Shown: piece by piece, positions 41,423 through 50,867 of the stretch
Layout of the letters: each line of letters opens with the position of its first letter
How positions within the stretch are numbered: position 1 is the stretch's first letter
Source: Sporichthya brevicatena
GTDB lineage: Bacteria; Actinomycetota; Actinomycetes; Sporichthyales; Sporichthyaceae
NCBI RefSeq assembly: GCF_039525035.1
Contig: NZ_BAAAHE010000002.1
Coordinates: 1 to 64,000, forward strand
DNA: 64,000 nt
Reading direction: 5' to 3'
Translations under genes and position numbers: made by a program
Notes under the pieces: generated by a model
The model's database searches: none
What the model saw: the letters and a program-made list of their open reading frames with translations, nothing else
Told to the model about the DNA's origin: nothing

Positions 41423-43066
41423 GTGCCTCATATTGACGGCGGCTGGAACAGCGCACCCATCGGCGGCTGGATGCTCGGTGAGGAGGACGCGATCGTTCCC
41501 TTGCTGCAACGGCGACTCGACACGCACGGGGACAAGCTGTTCCTCGACTTCTCGGGCGAGCAGTACACCTACGCGCAGGTCTACGCCGAAAGCGCGCGGC
41601 TCGCGCGCGGCCTTCGAGCGCAGGGAGTCGGGCGCGGCGACACGGTGGCCTCGCTCCTCGACAACGGGCCGGACGCCGCCTTCCTGATGATCGCGGTGCA
41701 CCAGTTGGGCGCGATCTACGCTCCGATCAACACGGCTTTCAAGGGTGAATACCTCCGCCACCAGGTGGCTGACTGCTCGACGCGCATCCTCGTCACGGAG
41801 AGCGATTACGCGGAGCGGGTCTTCGCCATCGTCGACCAGATTCCCGACGTCGAGCTGCTGCTCCACCGGGGCGATGTCCCCCAGGGCGATCCGGGCAAAC
41901 TTCGGGTGGAGTCGATCGATGCCCACCGCCTCGACGGTGCCGAGGACCCGAGCGTCGAGGTGCTGCCGTCCGACACGGCCTTCATCATCTACACCGGCGG
42001 GACCACCGGCCCGTCCAAGGGCTGCGAACTCAGCCATGCGTACGCGATCCGGATGTCCGCGGCCGCCAACTGGGTCTCCCAACGCCAGGAGGACGAGCTC
42101 AACTGGAACCCGGCGCCGCTGTTCCACATGAACGCCGTGACCTCGATCATCGGCAGCGCGCTCGTCGGTGGCGCCGCCTCCATCGCTCCCCGCTTCTCGG
42201 TGTCCGGGTTCTGGCGGGAGATCGAACGCACGGGCGCGCGCGTGGTGAACCTGCTCGGCGTCATGATCCCGCTCATCGCCGGGATGGACGACACCGAGGA
42301 GATGGCTCGCTGCAAAGGACAGATCCGTGCGGTGGCGGGCGCACCGTTCAACCCGAAGACCGAAGCCGTCTGGCGTGAGCGGTACGGCGTCGCCCTGGTC
42401 GGGAACCCGTTCTACGGCCTCACCGAATGCGCGCCGCTGACCGTGATGTCGCTGAGCGAGAACAAGCCCGGTGCGTGCGGGCGTCCCGCGGACGACCTGG
42501 ACGTCCGCATCTTCGGCGACGAGGACCAGGAACTACCGCCGGGCGAGGTCGGCGAGATCGTATGCCGCGCCCTTCGCCCGAACACCTTGTTCAAGGGCTA
42601 CTGGCGCCGGCCCCAGGCAACTGTCGACGTCATGGGTAATCAGTGGTTCCACACCGGCGATCTCGGCAAGTTCGACGACGAGGGGTGGCTGTACTTCGTC
42701 GACCGGAAGAAGGACTATCTGCGCCGCGGCGGCGAAAACATCTCCAGCGTCGAACTGGAGATCTCCTTCATGCAGCACCCGGCGGTCGCCGAGGTCGCCG
42801 TGCACGCCGTGAAGTCCGAGCTGTCCGAGGACGAGGTCAAGGTGACCGTTGTGCGCAAGTCCGACGCAGCGGTGACCGAAGAGGAGCTGTGCCTGTGGAG
42901 CGTCGATCGGCTGCCCTACTTCGCCGTTCCGCGCTACATCGAGTTCCGTGACGCGCTGCCGAAGAACGGCGTCGGCCGCATCACCAAGTACCAGCTCCGC
43001 GACGAGGGCGTCACGGCCGCGACGTGGGATCGCGTCGCCGCCGGCGTGACGTTCGAGCGTCGCTGA
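41423..43066 (+). CDS. AMP-forming acyl-CoA synthetase
   Basis: A 547-residue adenylate-forming ligase. Motifs include FIIYTGGTTGPSKGCELSH, where GG replaces SG in the P-loop, FYGLTECAPLT, QWFHTGDLGKFD, VDRKKDYLRRGGENISS and NGVGRITKYQLR with the catalytic Lys. Its organisation resembles crotonobetaine/carnitine-CoA ligase-like (CaiC-type) and cyclohexanecarboxylate-type enzymes. The GTG start has AGAGAGG upstream. A 35-base gap before it is the largest in this part of the operon, so a ribosome-binding site rather than coupling drives it. Confidence 0.9.
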   Translation: MPHIDGGWNSAPIGGWMLGEEDAIVPLLQRRLDTHGDKLFLDFSGEQYTYAQVYAESARLARGLRAQGVGRGDTVASLLDNGPDAAFLMIAVHQLGAIYAPINTAFKGEYLRHQVADCSTRILVTESDYAERVFAIVDQIPDVELLLHRGDVPQGDPGKLRVESIDAHRLDGAEDPSVEVLPSDTAFIIYTGGTTGPSKGCELSHAYAIRMSAAANWVSQRQEDELNWNPAPLFHMNAVTSIIGSALVGGAASIAPRFSVSGFWREIERTGARVVNLLGVMIPLIAGMDDTEEMARCKGQIRAVAGAPFNPKTEAVWRERYGVALVGNPFYGLTECAPLTVMSLSENKPGACGRPADDLDVRIFGDEDQELPPGEVGEIVCRALRPNTLFKGYWRRPQATVDVMGNQWFHTGDLGKFDDEGWLYFVDRKKDYLRRGGENISSVELEISFMQHPAVAEVAVHAVKSELSEDEVKVTVVRKSDAAVTEEELCLWSVDRLPYFAVPRYIEFRDALPKNGVGRITKYQLRDEGVTAATWDRVAAGVTFERR

Positions 43067-43085
43067 GTAGCTGTCAGGAGATTTC

Positions 43086-45188
43086 ATGTCGATCGCTCTC
43101 ACCGACGATCACCGCGATCTCGCGGGCGTCGTCCGGAAGCTTCTCGCCGACCGGGGCGCCGCTGCAGCGGCGCGCGCTCTGTTGGACGCGGACGTCGACG
43201 CGCAGGCGCCGTTCTGGTCCGAACTCGCCGGTCTCGACCTGCTCGGGCTGCACGTCGACGCCGAGAACGGCGGAGCCGGGTACTCGTTGCTGGAAACGGC
43301 GATCGTGGTCGAGGAAGCCGGCCGGGCGATCGCACCAGGCTCGCTGCTGCCGACCGTGTGGGCGTCGGCCGTACTGGCAGCTGCGGGCGGCTCAGCGGTC
43401 CTGCCGGATCTCGCGACGGGCAAGACGGTCGGCGCCGTGGGGATTCCCGGGCGCGACGGGAGCTGGCTGGTGCTCGGTGGCGAACTCGCCGAGGTCTTCT
43501 TGCTGCCGGTCGACGGCGACATCGTCGTCGCGGACCGCGACTCGGTCTCCGTGACGCCGTCGCCGAGTCTCGACCGGACACGGCGGACCGGCCGGCTCCG
43601 CCTGCACCGCGACGTGGGGGAGTTGCCGCGTTTGGCGGGTGCCGCCGCCGCCGCCGTCGCCCTGGGACGGGCTTTGGCCGCAGCGGAAGCCTCGGGTATC
43701 GCGACCGCCTGCCTCCAGATGGCCACGGAGTACGTCAAGATCCGCGAACAGTTCGGTCGGCCGGTCGGCACCTACCAGGCGGTGAAGCACCACGCCGCGA
43801 ACATGCTCGTCGATGTCGAACTCGCGACGGCTGCGGCCTGGAACGCCGCGCGGTCTCTCCAGGGCATCGACCGGCCCGCCGAACTTGCGGCGGCGATCGC
43901 GAGCACGCTGGCGCTGCCGGCGGCTGTCCGGTGCGCACAGGTCAACATCCAACTGCACGGCGGCATCGGTTTCACCTGGGAGCACGACGCTCATCTGTAT
44001 CTCCGTCGCGCCGCCACTCTGGTCGCCTTGTTCGGGCCGGCCGAGACGCTGGCGGCGGAGGTCACCCACGCGATGGCTGCCGGCGTCACGCTCCGGACCG
44101 ACGTGGAACTTCCGCCCGAGGCCGAGCAGATCCGTGAGACGGTTCGGGCGTTCCGTCGCGAGGTGGAGGAGTTGCCGGCCGAACAGCGGCATGACCTCTG
44201 CGTCGCTCGCGGGTTCGCCGTGCCGTCCTGGCCGGAGCCCTGGGGACGCGGGGCCGGCCCCGTCGAGCAGATCGTCATCAATCAGGAGCTCGCCGGCCTG
44301 GACCGCCACGACTACGAGATTGGAGGTTGGCTGCTCCGGACCATCCTCGCGGCCGGAACCGAGGAGCAGATCCAGCGCTTCCTGCCTCGGGGCTTGTCGC
44401 GCGAGGACCGGTGGTGCCAGCTGTTCAGCGAGCCGGGCGCGGGTTCGGACGTCGCCGCTGCCAGCACCCGGGCAGTGCGGACCGCGGGTGGCTGGATTCT
44501 CAACGGCCAGAAGGTGTGGACCACCTTCGGCACGGTGGCCGACCGCGGCCTGGCCACGGTCCGGACGGATCCCGACGCACCGAAGCGCAAGGGCATCACG
44601 ATCATGCTCATCGACATGCACGCTCCCGGTGTCGATGTCCGCCCGCTGCGTGAAGCCACCGGTGACGCCATGTTCGCCGAAGTGTTCCTCACTGACGTCT
44701 TCGTCCCGGATGCCGACGTTCTCGGCGCCGTGAACGAGGGCTGGAAGGTCGTGATCTCGGCCCTGGCCAATGAACGGTCCGACATCGGTGGGAGGACCAC
44801 CGACGGGCCAGTCGCGCTGCTGGACCTCCACCGCCGGTACGGCGACCAGCCCGGGGCCGCCGCCGGCATCGGGGCGTTGCTGGCGGAGCAGGAAGGCATT
44901 GCCCTACTCAACCTCCGCGTCGCGGAGCGAGCGGTGGCCGGATCTGCCCCCGGTTCCGAGGGCAACGTCTCGAAGTTGCTCTTCACCGAGCACCACCAAC
45001 GCGTCGCCGATCTCGGACTCGCCCTCGCCGGCCCCGAGGCCGCCCTGTCGGACGGGTGCGCCGGGGACATCGCGCACGCCCTGATGTGGACGCGCCTGCT
45101 CACGATCGGAGGCGGCACGGCCGAGATCGTGCGGAACACCATCGCCGAGCGGATTCTCGGCCTGCCCCGCGACCCGTTGATGGACTGA
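43086..45188 (+). CDS. Two-domain fused acyl-CoA dehydrogenase (FadE34-like)
   Basis: A 700-residue protein with two acyl-CoA dehydrogenase units in tandem. Unit 1 (about 1-345) includes YVKIREQFGRPVGTYQAVKH and LHGGIGFTWEHDAHLYLRRA, with a candidate catalytic Glu. Unit 2 (about 346-700) includes LFSEPGAGSDVAAAST, GWILNGQKVWTTFG and IGGGTAEIVRNTIAERILGLPRD. Steroid-degrading actinobacteria use either alpha2beta2 pairs of half-enzymes or such fusions (FadE34/ChsE3) for bulky acyl-CoA. The large substrate pocket of that class fits a polycyclic or branched substrate. The stop overlaps the next start (TGATG). Confidence 0.92.
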   Translation: MSIALTDDHRDLAGVVRKLLADRGAAAAARALLDADVDAQAPFWSELAGLDLLGLHVDAENGGAGYSLLETAIVVEEAGRAIAPGSLLPTVWASAVLAAAGGSAVLPDLATGKTVGAVGIPGRDGSWLVLGGELAEVFLLPVDGDIVVADRDSVSVTPSPSLDRTRRTGRLRLHRDVGELPRLAGAAAAAVALGRALAAAEASGIATACLQMATEYVKIREQFGRPVGTYQAVKHHAANMLVDVELATAAAWNAARSLQGIDRPAELAAAIASTLALPAAVRCAQVNIQLHGGIGFTWEHDAHLYLRRAATLVALFGPAETLAAEVTHAMAAGVTLRTDVELPPEAEQIRETVRAFRREVEELPAEQRHDLCVARGFAVPSWPEPWGRGAGPVEQIVINQELAGLDRHDYEIGGWLLRTILAAGTEEQIQRFLPRGLSREDRWCQLFSEPGAGSDVAAASTRAVRTAGGWILNGQKVWTTFGTVADRGLATVRTDPDAPKRKGITIMLIDMHAPGVDVRPLREATGDAMFAEVFLTDVFVPDADVLGAVNEGWKVVISALANERSDIGGRTTDGPVALLDLHRRYGDQPGAAAGIGALLAEQEGIALLNLRVAERAVAGSAPGSEGNVSKLLFTEHHQRVADLGLALAGPEAALSDGCAGDIAHALMWTRLLTIGGGTAEIVRNTIAERILGLPRDPLMD

Positions 45189-46144
45189 TGATGACCGCGT
45201 TCACCTACGGCGACGGTGTCGTGGCAGCGCTCGCGCAGATCGCTCTGATTGCCGAGGAATCACCACCCGCAGACGTCGCCGGCTCGCGTGCGTTCTACCG
45301 GAAGATGGCGCGCCTGGGCGGCGCGCCGCCGCACCTGGACGAGGTCCGGGACCACAGCGTCGAGACCCCGGGCGGTCCGCTCGGGCTCCGCGTCTACCGT
45401 CCAGGACCTGGGCCCCTGCCCGCCCTGATCTTTCTTCACGGCGGGTGGTTCTTCCTCGGCGACCTGGAAACCCACGACACCCTCTGTCGGCAACTCGCGG
45501 CCGCGGCGCGCTGTGTCGTCATCGCCGTCGACTACCGGCGGGCACCCGAGCACCCTTGCCCCGCGGCCCCTGACGACTGCTTCGACGCCGCCCGCTGGGT
45601 CGTCGATCACGCGAACGACCTCGGCGTCGACGCGGCGGCGCTGGCGATCGGCGGCGACAGCGCCGGCGGCGCGCTTGCCCTCGTGACCGCCCGCCGTGCC
45701 CGGGACGGCGGCGGACCCACGTTCTGCGCCCAGCTTCTGTTCTATCCGGTGATCAGCTCCGGTCAGAACAGTGCGTCCTGGCGGGAGTTGCCCGATGCGC
45801 CGATCGTCAACGCGGACCGGGCCCGGTTCGCCTGGTCGATGTACCTGCCTCCCGGTCATGGTGCGCCACCTGCCGACGTCGCACCGGAGGCGATCCAGGA
45901 CCTCACCGGTCTGCCGCCGACGACGGTGATCACGGCCGAGTACGACCCGCTGCGAGCCGAGGCGGAGGAGTTCGGGGCGCGTCTGCGCGACGCGGGCGTC
46001 GAGGTGGCGGTGCGACGCTACCCGGGGATGATCCACGGCTTCGTCGGTCTGGCCGGGGTGATCCCGGCCGGGCGCGAAGCGATCGACGAGGTGGCGACCA
46101 CGCTACGAGCCGCCTTTGCCGCAACGACGGGAGCAACGACATGA
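45188..46144 (+). CDS. Alpha/beta hydrolase, hormone-sensitive-lipase (family IV) type
   Basis: A 318-residue carboxylesterase. It has the HGGW oxyanion motif (LIFLHGGWFFLGD), the nucleophile elbow GGDSAGG, the Asp in ITAEYDPLRAEAEEFG and the His in MIHGFVGLAG. This set is the full family IV catalytic triad. There is no signal peptide, so it is cytoplasmic. It could hydrolyse the ester produced by the Baeyer-Villiger-type enzyme. It starts in TGATG overlap with the dehydrogenase and overlaps the P450 start. Confidence 0.91.
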   Translation: MMTAFTYGDGVVAALAQIALIAEESPPADVAGSRAFYRKMARLGGAPPHLDEVRDHSVETPGGPLGLRVYRPGPGPLPALIFLHGGWFFLGDLETHDTLCRQLAAAARCVVIAVDYRRAPEHPCPAAPDDCFDAARWVVDHANDLGVDAAALAIGGDSAGGALALVTARRARDGGGPTFCAQLLFYPVISSGQNSASWRELPDAPIVNADRARFAWSMYLPPGHGAPPADVAPEAIQDLTGLPPTTVITAEYDPLRAEAEEFGARLRDAGVEVAVRRYPGMIHGFVGLAGVIPAGREAIDEVATTLRAAFAATTGATT

Positions 46145-47412
46145 GGATGCATCAGGATTCGTCTGCGGTCACCGACGAGGACGATCCCTTCGCGGCGTTC
46201 GACCTGGCGGTGGGTGTCGGAAAGGTCCAGAACCCCTACCCGCACTTCGCGCAGATGCGGGAGCAAGCCGCGGTTCACCGCGTGGCGCTGCGGGCGCGCG
46301 AGGCGGTCATCGGCGGAGCGGCCAAAGGCGGCTCACCCGACGCCGAGCTCTACGGTTACACCGTCGTCCGCTATCCCGAAGCGCTGGGTGTGTTGCGGGA
46401 CGACGCCACCTTCTCCTCGGCGGGGTATCAGGCGTCGATGGGCGTGATGCTCGGCCACAGCATCGTCAGCATGGACCGACCGGAGCACACCCACTACCGG
46501 GGGCTCATCCAACAGGCGTTCAGCCGGGGCGCCATGCACCGGTGGGAGAGCGAGCTGGTCCGCGAGATCGTGGACCGACTGCTGGACCCGATTGTCGAGG
46601 CCGGCGGCGGGGACATCGTCAAGGCGGTGACCTTCCCCCTCCCCATGCAGGTGATCGGCGGGATGTTCGGCCTTCCCGATGCCGATCTCAACTCCTTCCA
46701 CCGCGAGGCCATCGCGATGGTGAACATGGGACACGACTGGGACCGTGCCCTCCAGGGATCCCGGTGGCTGCACGACTACTTCCTTCAACTCATCCAGCAG
46801 CGACGGGCGGAGCCGGGCGGCGGGGACATCATCAGCGTCCTGATCGCGGCCGAGGAGGACGGCCAACGCCTCGACGACGAGGAGATCATCGCGTTCCTCC
46901 GCAACATGCTGCCGGCGGCCGCCGACACGACCTACCGGGCCACCAGCAATTTGCTCCAGGGGCTGTTGCGCCGGCCGGAACAACTCGAAGCGCTGCGGAC
47001 GGACCGCTCGCTCATCCCGAAGGCGATTGAGGAAGGCCTGCGCTGGGAGTCTCCCATCACCGCCATCGCCCGTACCGCGACCAGGGACGTTGAGGTCGGC
47101 GGCACCGACATTCCCGCGGGTTCGATGGTGACCGTCAGCATCGGGGCCGCCAACCACGATCAGGAAAGGTGGGGTCCGACGGCCGAGGACCTCGACATCC
47201 GTCGCCCGAGCATGGCGCACCTCAGCTTCGCGAACGGCCCCCACGTCTGCCTCGGCATCCAGCTGGCGCGGATGGAATCCCGTGTCTTCTTGGAGCGGGT
47301 TCTCGACCGGATGCCCCGCCTGCGGATGGATCCTGACGTCGATCCGGCCCGCAGTGAGATCTCCGGTCTTGTGTTCCGCAGTCCGGCGGAACTCCGGGTG
47401 GTCTTCGGGTGA
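46141..47412 (+). CDS. Cytochrome P450 (third of three)
   Basis: A 423-residue P450, slightly longer at the N-terminus than the others. The heme loop is FANGPHVCLGIQLARME, ExxR is in EEGLRWE, and the I-helix reads NMLPAAADTTYRA. The His in the heme loop before the Cys (G-P-H-V-C) is common in CYP families attacking hydrophobic substrates. The start ATG overlaps the hydrolase stop. Confidence 0.94.
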   Translation: MRMHQDSSAVTDEDDPFAAFDLAVGVGKVQNPYPHFAQMREQAAVHRVALRAREAVIGGAAKGGSPDAELYGYTVVRYPEALGVLRDDATFSSAGYQASMGVMLGHSIVSMDRPEHTHYRGLIQQAFSRGAMHRWESELVREIVDRLLDPIVEAGGGDIVKAVTFPLPMQVIGGMFGLPDADLNSFHREAIAMVNMGHDWDRALQGSRWLHDYFLQLIQQRRAEPGGGDIISVLIAAEEDGQRLDDEEIIAFLRNMLPAAADTTYRATSNLLQGLLRRPEQLEALRTDRSLIPKAIEEGLRWESPITAIARTATRDVEVGGTDIPAGSMVTVSIGAANHDQERWGPTAEDLDIRRPSMAHLSFANGPHVCLGIQLARMESRVFLERVLDRMPRLRMDPDVDPARSEISGLVFRSPAELRVVFG

Positions 47413-48341
47413 CCCGAGCGGGGCTCTATTACGACCTGCGCACTGTCACCGCCGCCGACCTGGTCGATCGCTACGCGCTCGCGTTGACTCAGATCGAACG
47501 ATCGGACCGCGTCGGGTTCGACCTCGTCCGCCTGCCGGAGCACCACGGATCGGATGATTCCTATCTCCCCGCGTCGCGGGTCTTCGCCGCGGCGGTCGCC
47601 GCCCGCACAACCAGGGTGCGGATCCAGTTGTACGCCGTGCTGCTGCCGCTGCATCACCCCGTCGCGCTGGCGGAGGAGATCGCGGTGCTGGACCTCCTGA
47701 GTGCCGGACGCCTGGAGGTTGTCGGAGCCGCGGGATACCGGCCCAGTGAGTACGAGATGTTCGGCGTCGATTTCACGCGCAGGGGCGAACTGGTCGAGGC
47801 CGGTATCGAGGTGCTGCGACGGGCGTGGACCGGTGAGCCCTTCGAGTTCGGAGGTGCGCACGTGCAGGTGCTTCCCCGGCCCGCCCGGCCCGGTGGTCCT
47901 CCGATCCTGCTCGGCGGGACGTCCCCAGCCGCGGCTCGCCGCGCCGCGCGCTGTGCGGACGGATTCCTCCCCAACGCGGCCGTCTACGACGCCTACCTCG
48001 ATGCGTGCCGCGCCATGGGAAAGTCGCCGGGACCACGACCGCCCCGCCAATCCCCGTTCCTCTTCGTCTCCGACCGGCCGGAGCGAACCTCGGCCGCAGT
48101 GCAGCCGTACATCGATCACGAGGTGCAGACCTACAAGTCCTGGCACGCGGCCATGGACCTCGATCGCGCCGCCGGGCAGTACCGGGTGGTCACGCCGGAC
48201 GAGGCGATCGAGCTCGCGCGTCAGGTGGACCTGCTGATGCTGCATCCGATGGTCGGCGGGCTGCCGGCGCAGCTATCGGAAGAGTGCTTCGACGCGTTTC
48301 TGCGCCGGGTGTGGCCGGCAATTCTGGAGGAGCAGCAATGA
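47409..48341 (+). CDS. LLM-class flavin-dependent oxidoreductase (second)
   Basis: A 310-residue luciferase-like TIM-barrel enzyme. Landmarks are [58 protein letters not shown] and [17 protein letters not shown]. It is shorter than the LLM enzyme at 13710 and lacks its C-terminal part. Cofactor choice between FMNH2 and F420H2 is not visible. The GTG start overlaps the P450 stop. Confidence 0.87.
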   Translation: MTRAGLYYDLRTVTAADLVDRYALALTQIERSDRVGFDLVRLPEHHGSDDSYLPASRVFAAAVAARTTRVRIQLYAVLLPLHHPVALAEEIAVLDLLSAGRLEVVGAAGYRPSEYEMFGVDFTRRGELVEAGIEVLRRAWTGEPFEFGGAHVQVLPRPARPGGPPILLGGTSPAAARRAARCADGFLPNAAVYDAYLDACRAMGKSPGPRPPRQSPFLFVSDRPERTSAAVQPYIDHEVQTYKSWHAAMDLDRAAGQYRVVTPDEAIELARQVDLLMLHPMVGGLPAQLSEECFDAFLRRVWPAILEEQQ

Positions 48342-49465
48342 CGGGACCTCTGAGCGGGCTCCGAGTGGTCGAACTGGGCGGAATCGGGCCGGGCCCGCAT
48401 GCCGCGATGATGCTCGCCGACCTCGGTGCGGACGTGGTCCGGATCGAGCGCGGCGACCCGTCCGGCCCCCGCGCCCCGCAGCCGTGGGACGGCGTGCTCC
48501 GCGGCCAGCGCCTGGTGGTCGCGGACCTGAAGAGCGACGCGGGTCGGGAGACGGTCCTCCGCTTCGCCGACGCCGCGGACGTCCTAATCGAGGGGTTCCG
48601 CCCCGGAGTGGCGGAACGCCTGGGGCTCGGCCCGAACGACATGTCGGCCCGGAACCCCCGGCTCGTCTACGCCCGGATGACCGGGTGGGGGCAGGACGGA
48701 CCCCTCGCCCAAGCCGCCGGTCACGACATCAACTACATCGGGCTCACCGGAGGGCTGGACGCGTTCCGGGTCGACGGGGGCCGACCAGTCCCGCCCCTGA
48801 ATATGTTCGGCGACTACGGGGGCGGTTCGGCGTTCTTGGTGGTCGGGGTCATGTCCGCGTTGTGGGAGCGGGAACGGTCCGGGCAGGGCCAGGTGGTCGA
48901 CGCCGCGATCCTGGATGGCAGCAGCGTCCTGCTCCAAGCCATCTGGGCACTGCGGGACGGTGGAATGTGGAGCGATCGGCCGGGCACGAATGTGCTCGAC
49001 ACCGGTGCACCGTTCTACGACACCTACGTGTGCAAGGACGGCAAATACGTTGCCGTGGGTGCCCTCGAGCCGCAGTTCTTCGCGGCGCTGGTCGAGGGAC
49101 TCGATCTCGCCGGTGAGCAGTTGCCCGCTCAGTACGACCCGGCGGGGTGGCCGACGCTGCGTGAGCGCTTCGCCGCCACCTTCGCCACCCGCACGCGCGA
49201 CGAGTGGGCCGACCTGTTCGCCGGACGCGACGCCTGCGTCACCCCGGTGCTGACCTTTGCGGAGGTCGCGCACCACCCGCACGTACGGGCGCGCGGTTCC
49301 GTGGTCGAGGTCGACGGCACGACGCAAGCCGCGCCGGCACCGCGGTTCTCCCGATCAAAGGTTTCAGCCCCTCCGGGCCCGCCGCTGGTGACCGAACCGG
49401 CGACGATCCTGGCGGACTGGCGGCACGACTCAGCTGGCGAGCGGACGAGGAGCAGCACAGCATGA
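48338..49465 (+). CDS. Alpha-methylacyl-CoA racemase-like CaiB/BaiF protein
   Basis: A 375-residue class III CoA-transferase-fold protein. [21 protein letters not shown] places the catalytic His at 129, and [12 protein letters not shown] the catalytic Asp at 159. These residues correspond to His126 and Asp156 of mycobacterial alpha-methylacyl-CoA racemase. The length and absence of FRC-type features favour racemase over transferase. It would convert 2R-methylacyl-CoA to the 2S form required by acyl-CoA dehydrogenases, a step needed for isoprenoid or sterol-like side chains. It overlaps the LLM stop (ATGA) and SDR start. Confidence 0.85.
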   Translation: MTGPLSGLRVVELGGIGPGPHAAMMLADLGADVVRIERGDPSGPRAPQPWDGVLRGQRLVVADLKSDAGRETVLRFADAADVLIEGFRPGVAERLGLGPNDMSARNPRLVYARMTGWGQDGPLAQAAGHDINYIGLTGGLDAFRVDGGRPVPPLNMFGDYGGGSAFLVVGVMSALWERERSGQGQVVDAAILDGSSVLLQAIWALRDGGMWSDRPGTNVLDTGAPFYDTYVCKDGKYVAVGALEPQFFAALVEGLDLAGEQLPAQYDPAGWPTLRERFAATFATRTRDEWADLFAGRDACVTPVLTFAEVAHHPHVRARGSVVEVDGTTQAAPAPRFSRSKVSAPPGPPLVTEPATILADWRHDSAGERTRSSTA

Positions 49466-50199
49466 GTGTTCACTTCGACTTCACCGGCCGCGTGGTGCTG
49501 ATCAGCGGGGGCGGCCGGGGTATCGGCGCCGCCCTGTCACGCGCGTTCGTCAACGCCGGCGCGACCGTGGCGATCGTCGACCTGTCCCTCCACAACCTCG
49601 ACTCAGATCTGGCGCAGGCGAGAAATGTGCGCATGTTCGCCGGCGACGTTGCCAGCGCTGGGGACGTCATCCGGATCGTCGACGCCGTGGTCACCGAGTT
49701 CGGTGCCCTCGACGTCCTCGTCAACAACGCCGGGATTACCCGTGACACCGTCGTGTGGAAGATGTCGGATCAGCAATGGGCGGACGTGCTAGCCGTGCAC
49801 TTGACCGGGTCGTTCAACCTGTCCCGGGCCGCGATCCCGCACATGCGCGCGCGGTCATACGGTCGGATCCTCAACGTCACCTCCTATACCGGACTGCACG
49901 GCAACGTCGGTCAGGCGAACTACGCCGCTGCCAAGGCGGGGCTCATCGGCTTCACCAAGACCGTCGCGAAGGAGGTCGCGCGCTTCGGCATCACGGTCAA
50001 CGCCATCTCGCCGAATGCGGCGACGGACATGGTTACGGCCATCCCGGCGGAGAAGTTGGCGGAGCTGACCCGGGCCGTGCCCCAGGGTCGCTTCGCCGAG
50101 CCGGCCGAGATGGCCGCCGCGGTTCAGTTCCTCGCGTCCGAGCAGGCGGGATACATCACCGGTGTCGTCCTCCCCGTCGACGGCGGACTTTCGATGTAA
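49462..50199 (+). CDS. SDR oxidoreductase (FabG/3-oxoacyl reductase-like)
   Basis: A 245-residue classical SDR, with [23 protein letters not shown] (acidic residue favouring NAD), [14 protein letters not shown], a Ser in [14 protein letters not shown] and YAAAKAG, and the C-terminal [15 protein letters not shown]. The pattern is closest to acetoacetyl-CoA reductase/FabG proteins. It closes the 23.6-kb operon. A hairpin at 50313-50346 downstream may end transcription. Confidence 0.91.
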   Translation: MSVHFDFTGRVVLISGGGRGIGAALSRAFVNAGATVAIVDLSLHNLDSDLAQARNVRMFAGDVASAGDVIRIVDAVVTEFGALDVLVNNAGITRDTVVWKMSDQQWADVLAVHLTGSFNLSRAAIPHMRARSYGRILNVTSYTGLHGNVGQANYAAAKAGLIGFTKTVAKEVARFGITVNAISPNAATDMVTAIPAEKLAELTRAVPQGRFAEPAEMAAAVQFLASEQAGYITGVVLPVDGGLSM

Positions 50200-50312
50200 G
50201 CATCGGGTCGCGCGACCCACAGAACGCCATCCGACAGGCGGGGTGGCTTCTGCGGAGCCGGCGAGAAGAGGTTCCGTGAGCCCTAGCGTCGCGGTGACCG
50301 AGTGGCTGGAGT

Positions 50313-50346
50313 GCTCATCATCGATCCGCTGACGACGATCATGAGC
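50313..50346 (+). terminator. Imperfect hairpin downstream of the catabolic operon
   Basis: Arms GCTCATCATCG (50313-50323) and CGATCATGAGC (50336-50346) pair with one mismatch around a 12-base loop. It lies about 115 bases after the last operon gene. There is no T-run, as is common in actinomycetes, so termination is only a possibility. Confidence 0.35.
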
Positions 50347-50728
50347 GTATGACGGGCTGAGTGCCAACTGCGTGCCCTCGCAGAAGGCGGTCCCGTTCGC
50401 GGGATTGTCGGGGCGTGGCGCTCGTTTGGCGGGATCTGACGCTAGGTCAGGCTGGTGGCGTCCGTGATCCTGCTGTCTGGCTGTGCGCGGTAGTTCCCGG
50501 CTGTGTAGGGCTAGCCGTGTCCTATACGTGTCCAAGTCGCGGGTCGCGGCGGGAAACGTGCAGGTCATCGGGGGTTCGGGAGCGTTCTGTAAATCCGTCG
50601 CCAGAGCTAGCCAACTAGTGCGGAACTGAACGACCCGATCCGGCCGCCCTCCGATGCCGCTGTTCCGGGCCTCCGCTGGGCAGCAGCGGAGTCGGGCTCA
50701 TGCCCAACCCTGCGTTCGGTGCGGCGCT

Positions 50729-50752
50729 CTAGTAGCAGTTCTAGTAGCAGTT
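50729..50752. repeat. Perfect 12-base tandem repeat
   Basis: CTAGTAGCAGTT occurs twice head to tail. It lies about 115 bases beyond the 3' end of the integrase gene at 50868-51989. The 12-base period is similar to other short repeats around the two integrases, so it could be a recombinase arm or core site. It could also be a simple slippage duplication. Confidence 0.5.
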
Positions 50753-50867
50753 CGTCTGCGTGCGCGCCGATCCGTGGGCGTCCGGGTGGTGCGCTGGCCA
50801 GCACTAGCGGACCTCGATGGACGGCTATGGACGGGGAGCGGCGACCTTGCACCTCGCTGCGAGGGGC

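Larger units (their letters stand above)
50200..50867. other. Gene-poor gap between the catabolic operon and the integrase module
   Basis: About 670 bases with no convincing gene; frames on both strands lack family resemblance and ribosome-binding sites. It contains a hairpin at 50313-50346 and a perfect 12-base tandem duplication at 50729-50752. Its sequence texture (several TAG/TGA words, no codon bias) differs from the coding areas on both sides. It may hold the recombination site of the integrase encoded at 50868-51989. Confidence 0.55.

Noticed and set aside
7676-50199. Classification as a standard KstR-controlled cholesterol cluster
   Set aside because: No KstR-type regulator, no ring-degradation enzymes (KstD, KshAB, HsaABCD) and no obvious TNNAACNNGTTNNA palindrome were seen before the operons.
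50313-50346. Possible tRNA-like sequence near GCGGTGACCGAGTGGCTGGA
   Set aside because: The D-arm-like string is not followed by an anticodon stem and T-arm; only a hairpin remains, which I list as a weak terminator.
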